From: Malurus cyaneus samueli
Lineage: Eukaryota > Chordata > Aves > Passeriformes > Maluridae
Length of the DNA: 64,000 nt
Reading direction: 5' to 3'
Assembly: GCA_009741485.1 (NCBI GenBank)
Contig: CM019230.1
Location: forward strand, 4,490,189-4,554,188
Shown piece after piece: positions 51,701 to 64,000 of the stretch (its first letter is position 1; each line of letters opens with the position of its first letter). A program made the translations under genes and the position numbers. The notes under the pieces were generated by a model. It did no database searches, was not told where the DNA came from, and worked only from the letters and a program-made list of their open reading frames with translations.

Positions 51701-53686
51701 GGTGTATGGAAGCAGCAGCACAGAGTAAGATTTCAAAAGAGGGAGAAAAAAGAGTTTTGGTTTGTAGGCTTTCAAAGAAATCTCAGGGCCCAAGCAGGCT
51801 CCTGTTCCTAAGGAATTAAAATGAGTGGACACCCTCTGGTTTGTTTGTGTGGTGGAGCAGCCAGGGCCATGGATCATTCTTTCTGCAGAAGAAACTCAGA
51901 TTCTTAACACATTTCTGCTTTATTTCTAGATGCTCTTCCATGTTCTTTCTCCTGGATAAATATATCCTCAACACACTTTCTCATAAAGAATCTGATTTTA
52001 CTTAACCTGATACTCCCAAAATAATCTCTCCTTTTCTCCTCCTTGATTCTGCACTTGGAAACTGCTGTGCAGCTCCAACATTTGAATACATTCTCAGCCT
52101 GTGGAAACCATGACATATATTCTGCTCTGATGCAGAATCTGAAACAAAATTGTACTGGCCTGTTCTCCTGACTGGTTGGAATAGTCTAACAGGTGCACCC
52201 CAGGAAATACATTTTTTTACTGTGTAAAGGCGTAGTATATTTTAGGCTGACAAGAGAAGCAGAACACCGGAGGCAGAGTGGCAGATTCTCTGCTCTAATC
52301 AAGTATCTCAAGCTCCTTCGCAGGATACTCTGGGCAGTGCTTTTTTTGGGTGATTAAAATCACTCGAGATTGATAGATAAAGGTGTAAGACTTGGAGGAA
52401 TCTGAATGTGAACCTGCTGTCGAGACACTTTACAGCATTACCTGAGGCATGCTCTACTTCTCTGGATATGCACTGCCTGTCATCACATATTGCTTAAATA
52501 CTTTAATTCTTTATTGCTATCACAGTCCATGGAAACTTTTCCCATCATCCCTCCATTTATATCTTTGCTCCAGGATAATTATCCACTGCTCTAGTTGTCT
52601 CTGAGCTGCTTCACTGAGTTTCAGTCTGTCTTCATGACAGATAAATTATTTTTCTCCTCTGCACTATCTTTGATCTGCCCTCAGATACATCTGGTAAGAT
52701 CCTGACTCCTACTAATTTTGAACAAGACTCTCATTTTAACTTTCAGAATATTCCTCATTTCTGCTATTCCTGATTTTTTTTTCTGTTGCCTAAAGTGAAG
52801 CAATCCTAATGCTGCAAGGAGGAAGGAAAGGTTTTCCTCTGTGCTACACCCCAACACCATGGGTGACTTTATAGGACAGAAGGAACCCTATTCTTGTTTT
52901 ATTTACAACTCTAAAATCTTTGCTTTTTAAACTTTCTGTAAAAGATTCTTTAGATGGACTCCAGGCCCTGCTGATTCCCAGCTCCTGACAACAGTAATAG
53001 GTACCTGTTTCAGAGAGTGGTGACATTCCCCAATTGGTCTTACATGCAGTAGGACTTGGAGAACTCCACTGCCTCTGAGTGCTGAGGACAGCTATGAGAG
53101 GGAAAGGAGGATGAGAAAAGTCTCACACAATTGCCTTGTGAGTTAAAACAAAATTATGGAGACTAGCATGTTATGTGGATTTAGGGCTAGGTCTTCAAAA
53201 GAACTAAATTCTTGGTGGAGCACCTTAATGAAGTGGTCAGATGTTTCTCTGCAGGCACTGAGAGCTCAGTTATGAATAGTGAGCCCAGCTAACCATGCTT
53301 TCCTCAAAGTCATTGCCCTTTGCTTCCCTGGAGTTTCTCAAATGTAATTAAACTGACATTAAAAAAATAACAAACAGCCTACTTATGAGGTTTGTGAACA
53401 ATGTGACGGTTTTACAAGGAAAAAAAATAACCCAGCAAAAAGCAGCATCTTTTTGGATATAAACCATCCCTTGCCAACACTGCCTGGAGAAGAGAAACAT
53501 CAGTGGCACCACTGGTGCCTTCAAACCAAAGATAGCACAGCTCTAGTGACCAGAGGAAATGTGGAAAATGTCCCAGCTTCTCCTTTTTAAAAGCTGGGCC
53601 ACTCTTTCAAGCACAGTTGCTGCTTTGGGAGTTATGTTTTAATGAGTCTGAAGTATGTTCATATGTTTCTTTTCTTCTCTTTTCAG
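48719..53686. other. Non-coding stretch, no gene seen
   Basis: AT-rich sequence with no supported repeat. Open frames reach 120 codons (minus strand, 50117-50479) without a known domain. Confidence 0.5.
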
Positions 53687-53769
53687 ATAAATTCAGGCTG
53701 TCTCAGGCTGCCACAATGAAAGCTGACCCGTCCAGTTCCCTGTCATGCTCTTCAAGTGGGTCAGAATAA
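53687..53769 (+). other. Terminal-exon-like segment ending in a stop
   Basis: A strong pyrimidine tract (TTTCTTTTCTTCTCTTTTCAG) ends in AG at 53685-53686. It is followed by 26 open codons in one frame, starting KFRLSQAATMK and ending SSSLSCSSSGSE, then TAA at 53767-53769. An internal ATG in a good Kozak setting (GCCACAATGA) lies in the same frame. This could be the last coding exon of a gene, or a chance acceptor-like site. I recognise no protein with this ending and can see no upstream exon that would join it. Confidence 0.18.
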
Positions 53770-56700
53770 TACATTAAATGAGAGCAGTGACCTGGGAGAT
53801 CACAGGGAAGATTAATATCTGTGCTACAACACTTAGATGCATAAATACATACATATAAAAATATATGAAGGTATCCCAGGAAAAACAGCCACGGAATAAA
53901 ATGTGCAGATTTTACGGTGCAGGCCAATGGTCACAGGTAAAAGCAGTGGCCATTGGTCTGCACTATAAACAAAATGGGTTAAAAAAAATACTAAATCAAC
54001 ACACTGCAAACTGCATTTTTCAAAGATCTTTATCCAAGCTATCAAAAAGTGAACAGGAAGGAGGAGCAGTGTCCCTCAGGAGCATTGTGTTTGTGACACT
54101 CCCTCCTCACCTGTAACTGTCATGGGCCCTGCCGAGGGCCCCACTGCTCACAACTGCTGCTTTATTGGGTCTCAAAAGCTACAAAATTCCATTTATTTAT
54201 CCTAAAGCAAGGCTTGAAGGAACACATTTCCCTGTGACAGGGTTTTGGTTTGACAGAGCCCGGGTTTCTCAGCCTGAAAGGAATTCAGGGCCTGGTGTCA
54301 GGACAGGGCAAGGCCTTTTTGACTTAAACTTTCAACGCTGAGATAAATTAACTTTGTGTTTTACACCAAACTGCCACTGATCCTCTGAGGCTCCATCCCA
54401 GCTGCTCTGGAGCCTTCAGGGGACACCAAGAGTGAGAAGAACAGAGGTAAAGAGAGAAATATGAATCCTTGAGGCACAAATTTAAAGATGACCTGGCTCC
54501 TCTCTGCTGGGCTTCTACAAGTTCAGGCAGAAATCTCTATCACACTTCATCCACCGTGGAATGGATGTGAAAACAGTCTAAATGGACTGGGGAGCTCCAA
54601 AAATCTGAAATTCTGTGCACCGAGGCTGAAGACACAGGTGCTATTGCTGGGGGTTGTAACAGCCTCAACCTCAGTACATTTAATTAAATTAAAATCTATA
54701 CTGCAGGCTTTCTAGCTTTTTTTTTCCCTTTTTTTTTTGCCCCCAAAATATAAGAGTTTGCTCATGTGAAGCAAAATTCATCAACAAAAAATTTGATGTT
54801 ATCATAGCAAAGAGAAGGGCTTAGAATGACTAAGTAATTAATGAGAGCCCCTTTGATTAAAGTCAATTTGCCTTCCAAGATCATGACTTACAATGTGCCC
54901 TGGGCCTGCATTAATAACCCACCACCACATGGCTTATTTGGCTCTTCAATTATTTATAATTTTTATTGCTTGTTAAAACAAAGCAAGCTGAATGAGATTA
55001 ATAAAATTATTTTCTTACTTAACTTTCACTCATTAAAAGTAAAGAATGTAATTTTAGTGTAAAATGGGAAGCAAACCCTCAGCTCTCCTCTGGCTGGAAT
55101 TTTTGTCTCTAAGATAAAGAGGAACACATCTGCTGGTCCTCAGAATAAAAAACAGGGATTCAAAAATCTTCTCCAACCCTACATCCAGCCCAGGAGTGGG
55201 CACAAGGCAGGAAAATTGTGATTTTCAGGTTACAGCTCTGCACTGGCCAAAGCAGCTGGGATGGAAAAGAGAATCTGAGCATCATTTCATGGTACCACTT
55301 CATTTTAGGAAGCTGGCCATCAAAAGCAGAAGTGCCATTTGGAATTAAGGAAAATTTCCCTCAAAACATCACAATTCGTTTATCATGTGGGATTCTGATT
55401 CTAAACTCTGGGCTGAGCTGAGTAGGTGCAGCTTTTCCTCTACAAAATCACCTGCACCACCACAGCAAATGTGCCTCTAATCAAAAGTGACTTTACTGAG
55501 ATTCCACCTTTACAATCCTTAAAATGTCATATTTTTGAGATGTCAGCAAGGGAATACTTTCACATATTCTTATCTAGGAAATGTAATTTTTTTTCTCAGA
55601 AGTTATTGAATGAACTGTTTATTTTGAAATATACTTTGACATACTTCTGCGATTTAAAGACATATTGTGAAATAGCATTTTCAAGACTAGAGAAAAACAT
55701 ATTATACGTGTAGAAAGTTACTGAAATTCAGAAATACCTAAATTAACAATGCACAAAAAAAAAATAATTACTTTGTGCAATTACAAGCATCAGGCTGGGG
55801 GTTTACTTCTGTATCTCCCTCAAGTGTTAAATTTTCTTTATGAAATGACTTTGCTATAACTGTGAAGGACATTGCTTCCTGCAAAAGCATCTACTAAGAC
55901 CTTGCAAGAAGAATGCATTTACAAAAAAAAAATCTACCTGGGCAATAAAAATCTCATGTAATACATGCACATCAGCTCAAGTGAATTTGCATAGCTGGGA
56001 ACAGCTGTTCAGAATACTGATAGACTCAAAGAATTTAGCATTCACCAGCACCTTCCTTTGAAATATTTGATTAACCTGGAAAGACACAAATTCAATCAGA
56101 CAAAGCCTGCAGAACACATTGGGCGTAAGGCTAGCATTTGTGCTATTAATAAGACTAATTGCTATCAATCAATTTGTTTCACCAGCAGTGGAGATGAAAA
56201 ACCTGGAGCAAAGTAAGGCCTTGCCTTGCAGAGCAGTTATTGGTACAGGCTGATACTCCAGTTCACCCAGCAGTTTCAACACGGTGATTCACTTTAACAA
56301 CAAAAACAAAAAAGCAAAAGAAATCTTCCAGGTATTTGACCTTAAACATTCTCAGCTGGGAAAAGTGCCTCTGTATGCAAAAGCAGAATCTGAAGCCTAA
56401 TTGGAAAAGGCATTTTAATTTCATTGTTCCAGGTAAAGACATTAAATGCAGTCCCCCAGCTGCTCCTGAGGGTCTGGAATTGGAGCTGGCAAAGGCTGCT
56501 AGAAGATTGGGGCCTGGAAATGCAAAAGGTTTTGGTCTGTCATACTAAACCATTCTCCAGCACAGCAGCCCCAGCTCAAAAAATTCCTGTCCTTGTCCCT
56601 GTCCCTGCTGCCACCCTGTGCCTCTCCCATCCCACCAAACCTCCCAGGACTCACAGGGCTGTGCTGCATCCCTTCTTTTGAATCTGCTTCTGGGAATACT

Positions 56701-59700
56701 CCTTTCAAACCGAATATTATCCTGCTTAATCTTGCCAGATCTCCTTGTGGCTGGCAGTGTAACCACAGCATCCGGTGGCAAATGGACTCGTGTGTGCACG
56801 GGGTGGATGCAGCACCTTAAGCAGATTTATATCTTCCCTTGATGTTATAACACTAACAAGTTTAGTGCTCAAGAGTTGCAGGCTTCCCAGTGGCATCTTT
56901 ATGAGGCCCCATTGACTCTCCACCAAAATTTATCTCTGCTTCAGCATGTTCCCCGAACCACAATCATAGACACAATAAATTTAAAGGCTCCTTTGTATGA
57001 CGTAGACACTTTTCAGTGCTTCCTTTATGTGGCACAGAGGGGACAGCACTCTTCTTATTTGGAAAAACTCTTTTGTGGTACTCACAAAATTTTCTGCAGT
57101 TTGGAAAATACAAATGTTAAGGAGAAGGAAAGCAAGGAAACTAATTAATTTGCTTTAATGATCTCCGAGCCAGAAACACCAACATGTTTTTAATGTGTTT
57201 TCACTAACAATGGCTGGATTTCTTCTGTTCATTTAAAACCAAGCAGTGAAAATTATACACTATTGTCAATATGGAATGATGTCCCATGGTACAATCCAAA
57301 TGGCTCTTCCAAATTCCCAGGCAAGGGTAAATATGGTCCACTATGCACGTTTTCACCTTGACCTCTAAAGTAATGACTCCCACTTGAGCAAATAATCTGA
57401 AGAACTTCATAAAACCTGACCAGCTAATGCGTTTTCACCTGAGACAGCTTCAGAAGAGGAATATATCACATTATTGCTGAAGTTTAAGTTGAAGGAAGGT
57501 TTTAGCTGTAAACATAGCTGTTCAAAAGATAAATATTTAAACAGAGTCTTCATGTCAGAGTCTATAAAATATAATATTCACCACTTGGTTGTAAGCCAAT
57601 GGGAAATTTTAACAGAGAATAGACTACTTCTTCTCAGAGATATTTAAAGGAAATTAACAATGACAGTAATGTAATTTCCTTGGCACAACTCTTCTTCATT
57701 TCTTTTCAGCTGTCTCCTGCTAGAATCTTCAGAGAAGTTTAAACTGATTTCAAGAAATCCTTTGGAAAAAAACCCTGCACTTTGCTATTATATATCTTTC
57801 AGGTGCTCACAGAAGTGCAGGAGAGAGAACATTTGCATTTCCACTTAAATGCTCTGTTTATACAGAGCTGTAGATGGGAAATGACAACATACATTTTTCG
57901 GGACCATAAATATTTACTTCTGCTAAACTGAAAAGCTCAAGTTTTTGGACTGTGACCTGTTTCAGGCAACTTGTGCAGAATAACTCTCACATAAGACTCT
58001 AGTAAGGAGGGAAGCCACTGAAGAACCTGTCTGATACAAAGCCTAATTAAAGGGTGTTGCAAGTTCGCTGCTAGAGATCTTTGTAGTTTGAAACAGACTG
58101 CTTAAACCTGTCTATGGGGAATTCTTTCATGCTGCTCTGTTGTTATAAGATTCACTGTAATAAAATAAGCCTGCATGAAAAGAAGGAATTACTTCAACAG
58201 AACCCTTTCCAGAATTCCACTCACTTAATCCAACAGTACTTATATTCTGTAACTAAATTCTTCTGGAAGTACATGTCATTGCCTGAAATCATTGTTTCAT
58301 ATGTGAAAGACTACAAAATAAGCTTGAAAATGGAGGATTCTCATCCACTGAGGCCTCCAAAAAATGATTTTCTTTGTATTCAATTGCGTTGTGAGGGTCT
58401 TTCTTCTCTTCTAAAGCCTGATAAAAACACCTCTGAATTCAGCTCTTGTCTTTGACTTCACTTTAGTAGTCCTTGAGAGATATACCCAGAGAATTCTTGA
58501 TTCAGAGCTATAAATCATGGATGTCATAGATGAAGCTGAGCTACAGCTTTCAGAGTCCTCTGCATTGAAAGGAGATTTATGCTGTTAGGAAAAGACCTCA
58601 AAAGAATTTGGACTTTGGGTTCTCTCTTCCCCAGCTCCTGCTGTCTGCCACTGCAGATCCTGGTCAAGAGCCAGCCCATTCCTGCAATTCCACCCAATGT
58701 CACTCACATCCCCTCTGAAATGTCTTTTCCAGCAGCACCATCCCCATTATTTACTGCATTATTCACTGGCTGTTTAAAAACCAGGGCTCCTGTAGGAAAT
58801 TCTGCTATTTTTACCTGCTTCTGTCAACCTCAGAGTCTTTGGGGAACCTTATGGTCCCACAGTGCCTGACTGCATCCTTAATTCCCCAACTCTGCTCCTA
58901 GCAATGCTAATTAATACAGGTCTCATCATGTGTGTTAGAGTACAATGCAAGGGAATTAAGTCTCTTGAAAGCAAGCTGACTTTTAGGGCTGTCTGCCAAG
59001 AAACCTAATTGCTATAAGCAATCATTTGGAGAAAATTCAGAAAACCAGCTTGCTGGTAGTAACTGTGCTGGTCCATTGGAGGAGGAGGAGGGAAATCAAA
59101 GCAAGACCATTTAAATGAAGCCATGAAATAAAATGAAACCAATATTGGTAGGTTTTGTAATGTTTTTGTCTTAAATAATCAAATATATTGCTACATTCTC
59201 AGAGGGGTTTTCTGTCTTTCCAGCATCTCCATTTTTCATGCCAGGGTTAGAGTTGACAGCAAGAAGGAAGATGACATTTTTATATCTCTTATTTTTAAGA
59301 AGAGTTTTGGGAAAGCTATCTCATGAAAATAATGAAAACTTCTGGCATAGGTACTAAAATGAAGGCAGCTTCAGACCTGCCCTGCAAAAATCAAAGGATT
59401 CCCATGAAGCTACTTCTTAATTTCTTATATTATTATTGTCTAGTATTGGACAAAATTTGCTTCAAGTAAAGCGTACTCCATCCCAATAATCAAGGGCTTT
59501 TTGGTCAGGGTTTTTCCTGTTAGTTTTTTTAATTTCTTCTTCAGGCAACATCTGGAAGTGCAGCTGATGTTCCTTTTCAGTAATCACATTCCAGGCTGGT
59601 TCATTTTCTTTGGAGGTTCTGCAGTGCTTGGACCCTACAGTCAACAGCTCAAGTTTTGCCAAGTTTCTGTTCTGGCTAAAAAGCTTCTTAATTCACTGAG

Positions 59701-62700
59701 CAACAGAGCAGGGATAGCTGGATACAGATATTCCTGGATACATCTACCTAAAGACAAGCTGCTCTCACAGGTGTTTTTATGCCATATTTTGTTATTATGA
59801 GATATGGTGCCAATTAAAATACAAGTGAAGCTATTTTAAAAACTTTTCTCTCCTCTCTGACTTATTGTATAAATAAATTTTCCATAAACCCCCTCTTAAA
59901 ATAACTCAATTAATATAATAATTACCAATTCCATAATTAATAGTTCCAAATGCCCATATTTTCCTTTGTACAAATAAGCACCTATGTCAACAAAGTGCTA
60001 GCAGAGGGTGCTCTATTAAAGAAAGACGTTAGGGGAGTTTCAGCTTTGTTTTTCCCTTTCTCTCTCAGCAGTCTCCATTAATATAATAAAACTCTCATTA
60101 TAAAATCATTAGTGCAAATGCAAATAAAGTTTTACATTGTTAATGTCCCCACCAGGTCCTTAATCATTTGCCAAGTCATGCTGCATTAAGTATAACATTG
60201 ATTACACATGATAAAAGGGGATGACGTAGGAGAAGCTGCATTACCTTACACTGAACTATTCTTAGGACACAATGGGCTTTGTGCTCAAAATTAATTTTCT
60301 TTGTTTTTCTTGTGCTGCAATTTTAAAAGTCTTAACTGAAACATGGGGCTAAACTCCAGGTTTCAGCCCTGCAATTCCTGGATTTCTCTCCTGGCCTTTC
60401 CATGTTACCCCAATCCAGCTCAATCCTTCCCCCTTATCCTGCACCAGCTAACCAGGGAGAAATGATGAAACCTCTATTCAGGAATTGAGGTTAAACATTG
60501 CAGAATAAAGCTGCTGAACACATTCCCATCACAGTGGTTCTTCTGCAGTTGCTCTACATTTTCCCATTGATCCAGGAATCATTGGTGTGATACTGGCTGC
60601 TGTCACCATGAGATATCAATACAGAACTGCACTTACCCACCACCAAATTCTAAGAAGAGATTCTGCACAGCACAGACAATAAGACAATAGAGAGAAGCAA
60701 TGTTGCAGCCATATTTTCAGATTTAAGTCCTAGATATTGCCACTGAGAAAAGATGTGCTCAAACGTTGAATTATTACTGTATTACTTGTAAAAGAACTGC
60801 TGTGTACATTGTGAATGTGTGAACATGGTATGACTGCAGAGCAGAAGAAGGTCTTGATCTGGTATTTCATTTTTCCTTCATTCCCACCTACTCAAAGATG
60901 TTTTTGTTCTTCCAGAAGAAAATAATGAGCACTATTCTAATTAATTACTCCAAGAAAGAAGGAGGCTGATTGCACTAATATTCATAAACATTCCAGACAG
61001 GCATTTAAAATATGAAGCCACAGACAAGGGGAGAGGTAAAAATAACCCTTCCAGATTTGAGAAGAAAGTATATTTTAATGAAAGAAGTTGGTAACTCCTG
61101 GTCTTAAGCAGTGAAAGTAATTTTTCAGAACCATCCCCCTCAAAAAAAAAATCAAAGAAACAAAAAAATTTGGGACAGAGAGTTTGAGTAAACAAGCATA
61201 AAAAAATGGAACAGCCCTGGCTAGTCTGTCAGCAGCTCAGGTGACAAGGGTGTCCAGCCCTGCTGATGTTTTATGTGAGCAACAATTACATGCTACTTAA
61301 TGGCAGCTGAAAGTGAACAAGAAAATCAATTCCTCTAGGAAACTGTTTATGAATAATTTTTTAAGGGGAAACACTGTTAAAGCTGCCAGTCAAGTAGCTG
61401 AATGCCAGACAATGCCAAAATTGAGTTGTCTGTGCAGCCCGAATCCAGCCTTTTGGAGACCTTGCTGTGTGCGTGATGATGCACTCTTTAATTACAGACA
61501 GCAACATCCAAATGAGTTCTGCCAAGAGACACTCCAGACTCCTGAAGTGAGATGAAGGAAATGATCTCCTTTTCATCTCCACGCATTGTGTGATGCAGCC
61601 ATTGTTAGAATGTTGTAGCTGCTATATCCAGAGGGGCTTCCCAGATTTACAGCTTAGAGAAGCACTGAATACCTGAGGCTTTCAAGTTCGGGAAGGAACG
61701 ACACTGAATGCTCTCAACATCTGGTGAGTGTTTTGGGGATAGAGAGGGGGAGAGGGAAAAAAAGTAAGGAAAAAAAATAAAGGAAAAAAAGAAAAATCTC
61801 CAGCTACACTGAAATGGCTGCACTGAGAAAAAAATCATCCTTCCAGCTCCAGGATTTCCTGTCTGAGACCTTTCCCTTCTGCTCAGATCAGTAACCTGCA
61901 AAAGAATTGACAAGGCAGCAAGCAATGAAATGGCTGCACACAACTATGTACCTACTTGACATATAAAATTCTGTATTAGGGATTATATTAGAAGTTCTGG
62001 TGATCAGAAGGATATTTCAGGAACAGAATGATCTGTGCCTAACTGGACTTGGACTCCATACTTGCCTTGCACAGATTATTTAGGCTTTACCTGTATCATG
62101 CAAAACAGCACTTAGGAGACTTTGATTTGTGGTTCACCAATCACTTTTGGAAATTTGTTTCAGACTTCTCCAAAAACACTTGAAAACTAGATTCTGCACA
62201 GTGCAACACTCCTACCTCCTGGAGTTAGATCCTGTTAAAAATCAAGCTTGTCTGGGCAGTCTATTTTGCACCAATTATGCTGCCAAGTCAGAGGCCTTGT
62301 CACAAAAATAAAAGCTCTCTGCTTTCTCTATAGAACTGCTAAAAGTAAAGTGGAATTAGCACATGATACTGCCTTCCTATTAATTTTCACTGTCTCATAC
62401 TTCTTCCTTCAAAGCTATTTGCATGGGAATAAAGGATATATTTACAGTGCCAGCCTTGTTAAACAGTGTAATGCTCAGCTAATAGTCAAGGAAAGATCCA
62501 GAAAGAGAAAAAGATAGAGCAGCAGGGCCCACGTTGGCAATTTGAGTCTTATTTTCAGGTTTCAGCAAAAACCTGCTGGTAACCAGGAGAAATTGTAACC
62601 TGTAATGAAAGGGAGTTTTCCTGTTAACACAGCTATATGGGTGTTTTGGCAGCACATATATTGGCAGAGGCACACACTCACTCGGGGCTTGATTACCTGA

Positions 62701-62723
62701 GTGAGAACAGCAAGGGGATGAGA
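53770..62723. other. Non-coding stretch, no gene seen
   Basis: Includes the GC-rich hairpin at 54124-54141, a purine-rich patch at about 61742-61797, and an AT-rich interval at about 59880-60260 with TGCAAATGCAAATAAA at 60113 that may be regulatory. Open frames reach 113 codons (58114-58455) and are unrecognised. Confidence 0.5.
54124..54141. repeat. GC-rich 7-bp hairpin with tetraloop
   Basis: GGGCCCT (54124-54130), loop GCCG, then the exact complement AGGGCCC (54135-54141). It is short but very GC-rich against an AT-rich background. It lacks the T run expected of a termination signal, and such signals are not expected here. Confidence 0.75.
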
Positions 62724-62743
62724 TCCAATCCAATCCAATCCAA
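62724..62743 (+). repeat. (TCCAA)4 pentanucleotide repeat
   Basis: Four perfect copies of TCCAA. A minor microsatellite. Confidence 0.9.
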
Positions 62744-64000
62744 CAGCCTGCCTGGCCCCCTGGTGCTGGGATATTGCCTGGGAGGATGCAAGTGTTGCAT
62801 GAAGAGCTGGGTTTGTACAATTCATTCTTACTGACCAGCACTGCTTCCCCAGGGAGTCCCCATATCAAAGGGGAAAAGTAGGGACTTGTCTGAATTATTT
62901 GTTTGAGTGAAGAGACACTGCTTAAAGCAACCAAATACATGACCAGGCTCAAGCAGAATTTGGGTTTTTTAGTGTCCTATCAGTGCTTGGGTCAGTTTGG
63001 CACACGGACAGAGCAAGTGAATAATCAACAAAGGAGAAGTTGTCTGTCCCTAGAGAACTGAACCATTCAGTCTTGCCAGCAAGAAATCATCCACAGATAA
63101 CATCACCTAGCAGAAATGCACACTTTTCCTACTTATACTGTGTGTTTTCTCTGTGAAGAGCATAAGAAAGGCTGCAAGAATTCTTCACAGATCTTCCAGG
63201 TGACATGGCTGAGTGCATCCTGATGAAATCCAGTTTGGCAGACCCAAACTCTGAACTCTCCTGTAATCCTGATCCCTTTATGTTCATGCTATGTGATGGT
63301 ACGGAGTGTTCTGCAATTATTTCTCAGTCCAAACTTTTTTTTTCTGATGCACAAGAAGATTAATTTTTGATAAACCCCTAAAACATGGCCTGCCCATACT
63401 GCTGAGTGTAAACTACACAATTAACATTTTGCTGTTACTATGATTGAGCTCAAGTCCTCTAATTAGGGCTGATGTCCCCAAAACAATTTTCTTCTCAGCA
63501 AATCAGTGAGAAAATTGTACCTTGCCCAGAGCAAGAGGAAAAAGAAAGATTGGGCTGCTCACTGGGAATCCACGAGTCTCTGCCTCAGTTTTTTCCTTGT
63601 TGGCATTTAAACAGCAGAAAAATAACATTAACATTTCCATGGGCTATCATATGCAATGATCACACACAATATAAATGGGATTATGCAATATATCACACAC
63701 AACATAAATGGGATTTCACTTTTAAAGTGAAACTCTGCAGGTCTGAAGGCTCATTGTGTGTGGTAACTTCCAGTGCAGAAAAGGTCCCAAACACCATCAG
63801 CTGTGGTTTTTAAGTTCCAACCAAATGTAAAAACTCTGAGTTTCCAAGCCTGAAGGTGCAATTTCTTCTTGCTGTGGTTGCCAGAACAATGCCAGTGTCC
63901 AACATTCCCTGGGAACTCACCCTGGCTTTAACACCTTGGGTACTCTGTCATTTAAGATGCACATCCTCAATAAAGGATTTACTCCTCAGGTTGTGTTTAA
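62744..64000. other. Non-coding stretch to the window end
   Basis: No supported gene. The only internal structure is the two-copy duplication at 63651-63715. A 113-codon open frame covering it (63472-63813) owes part of its length to that duplication. Confidence 0.5.
63651..63715. repeat. Two-copy 32/33-bp tandem duplication
   Basis: Unit one (63651-63682) and unit two (63683-63715) both read ATGCAAT...ATCACACACAA followed by (T/C)ATAAATGGGATT, with about three differences between them. It looks like a fairly recent slippage or unequal-exchange duplication. Confidence 0.9.

Overview
This window looks like non-coding nuclear DNA from a bird, probably a songbird. The evidence is two fragments of a CR1 LINE, each ending in the avian CR1 3' signature. 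One is on the minus strand near 43.13 kb and begins with TCACAGAATCATAGAATC. The other is on the plus strand near 48.57-48.72 kb. The AT-rich composition, short microsatellites, assembly gaps (one N at 7371, ten Ns at 27325-27334) and retroviral LTR-like repeats also fit a vertebrate chromosome. Nothing resembles bacterial, phage or plasmid organisation. I could not support any complete protein-coding gene, tRNA, rRNA or CRISPR array. The open reading frames are short or fall in low-complexity repeats, and none matches a family I recognise. The window is best read as an intergenic region or a very large intron.

Layout. 1-7 kb is mostly unique sequence with small homopolymers and one 19-bp minisatellite. 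7-9 kb holds two unrelated tandem arrays: a 31-bp minisatellite broken by an N, and four copies of a unit of about 235 bp. 12.1-12.8 kb is a 676-base polypurine tract with only two cytosines. Its left and right halves are built from hexamers that are mirror images of each other. 19-22.4 kb is a small retroelement island: two diverged copies of one LTR-like repeat flank a separate LTR-like element of about 740 bp that carries a TATA-like box and a polyadenylation signal. 30.1 kb holds a perfect (TGGA)20 microsatellite. 31-64 kb is quieter, with the two CR1 fragments, a compound AAT/ACT microsatellite and long AT-rich stretches. Some of these carry octamer and TAAT-core homeodomain motifs and could be conserved regulatory DNA, but no comparison was possible here.

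No genes can be shown to work together. Two intervals have splice-site-like boundaries around an open frame (18971-19027 and 53687-53769) and are listed as weak exon candidates. I did not find an undescribed biological system. The most unusual structure is the mirror-symmetric polypurine tract.
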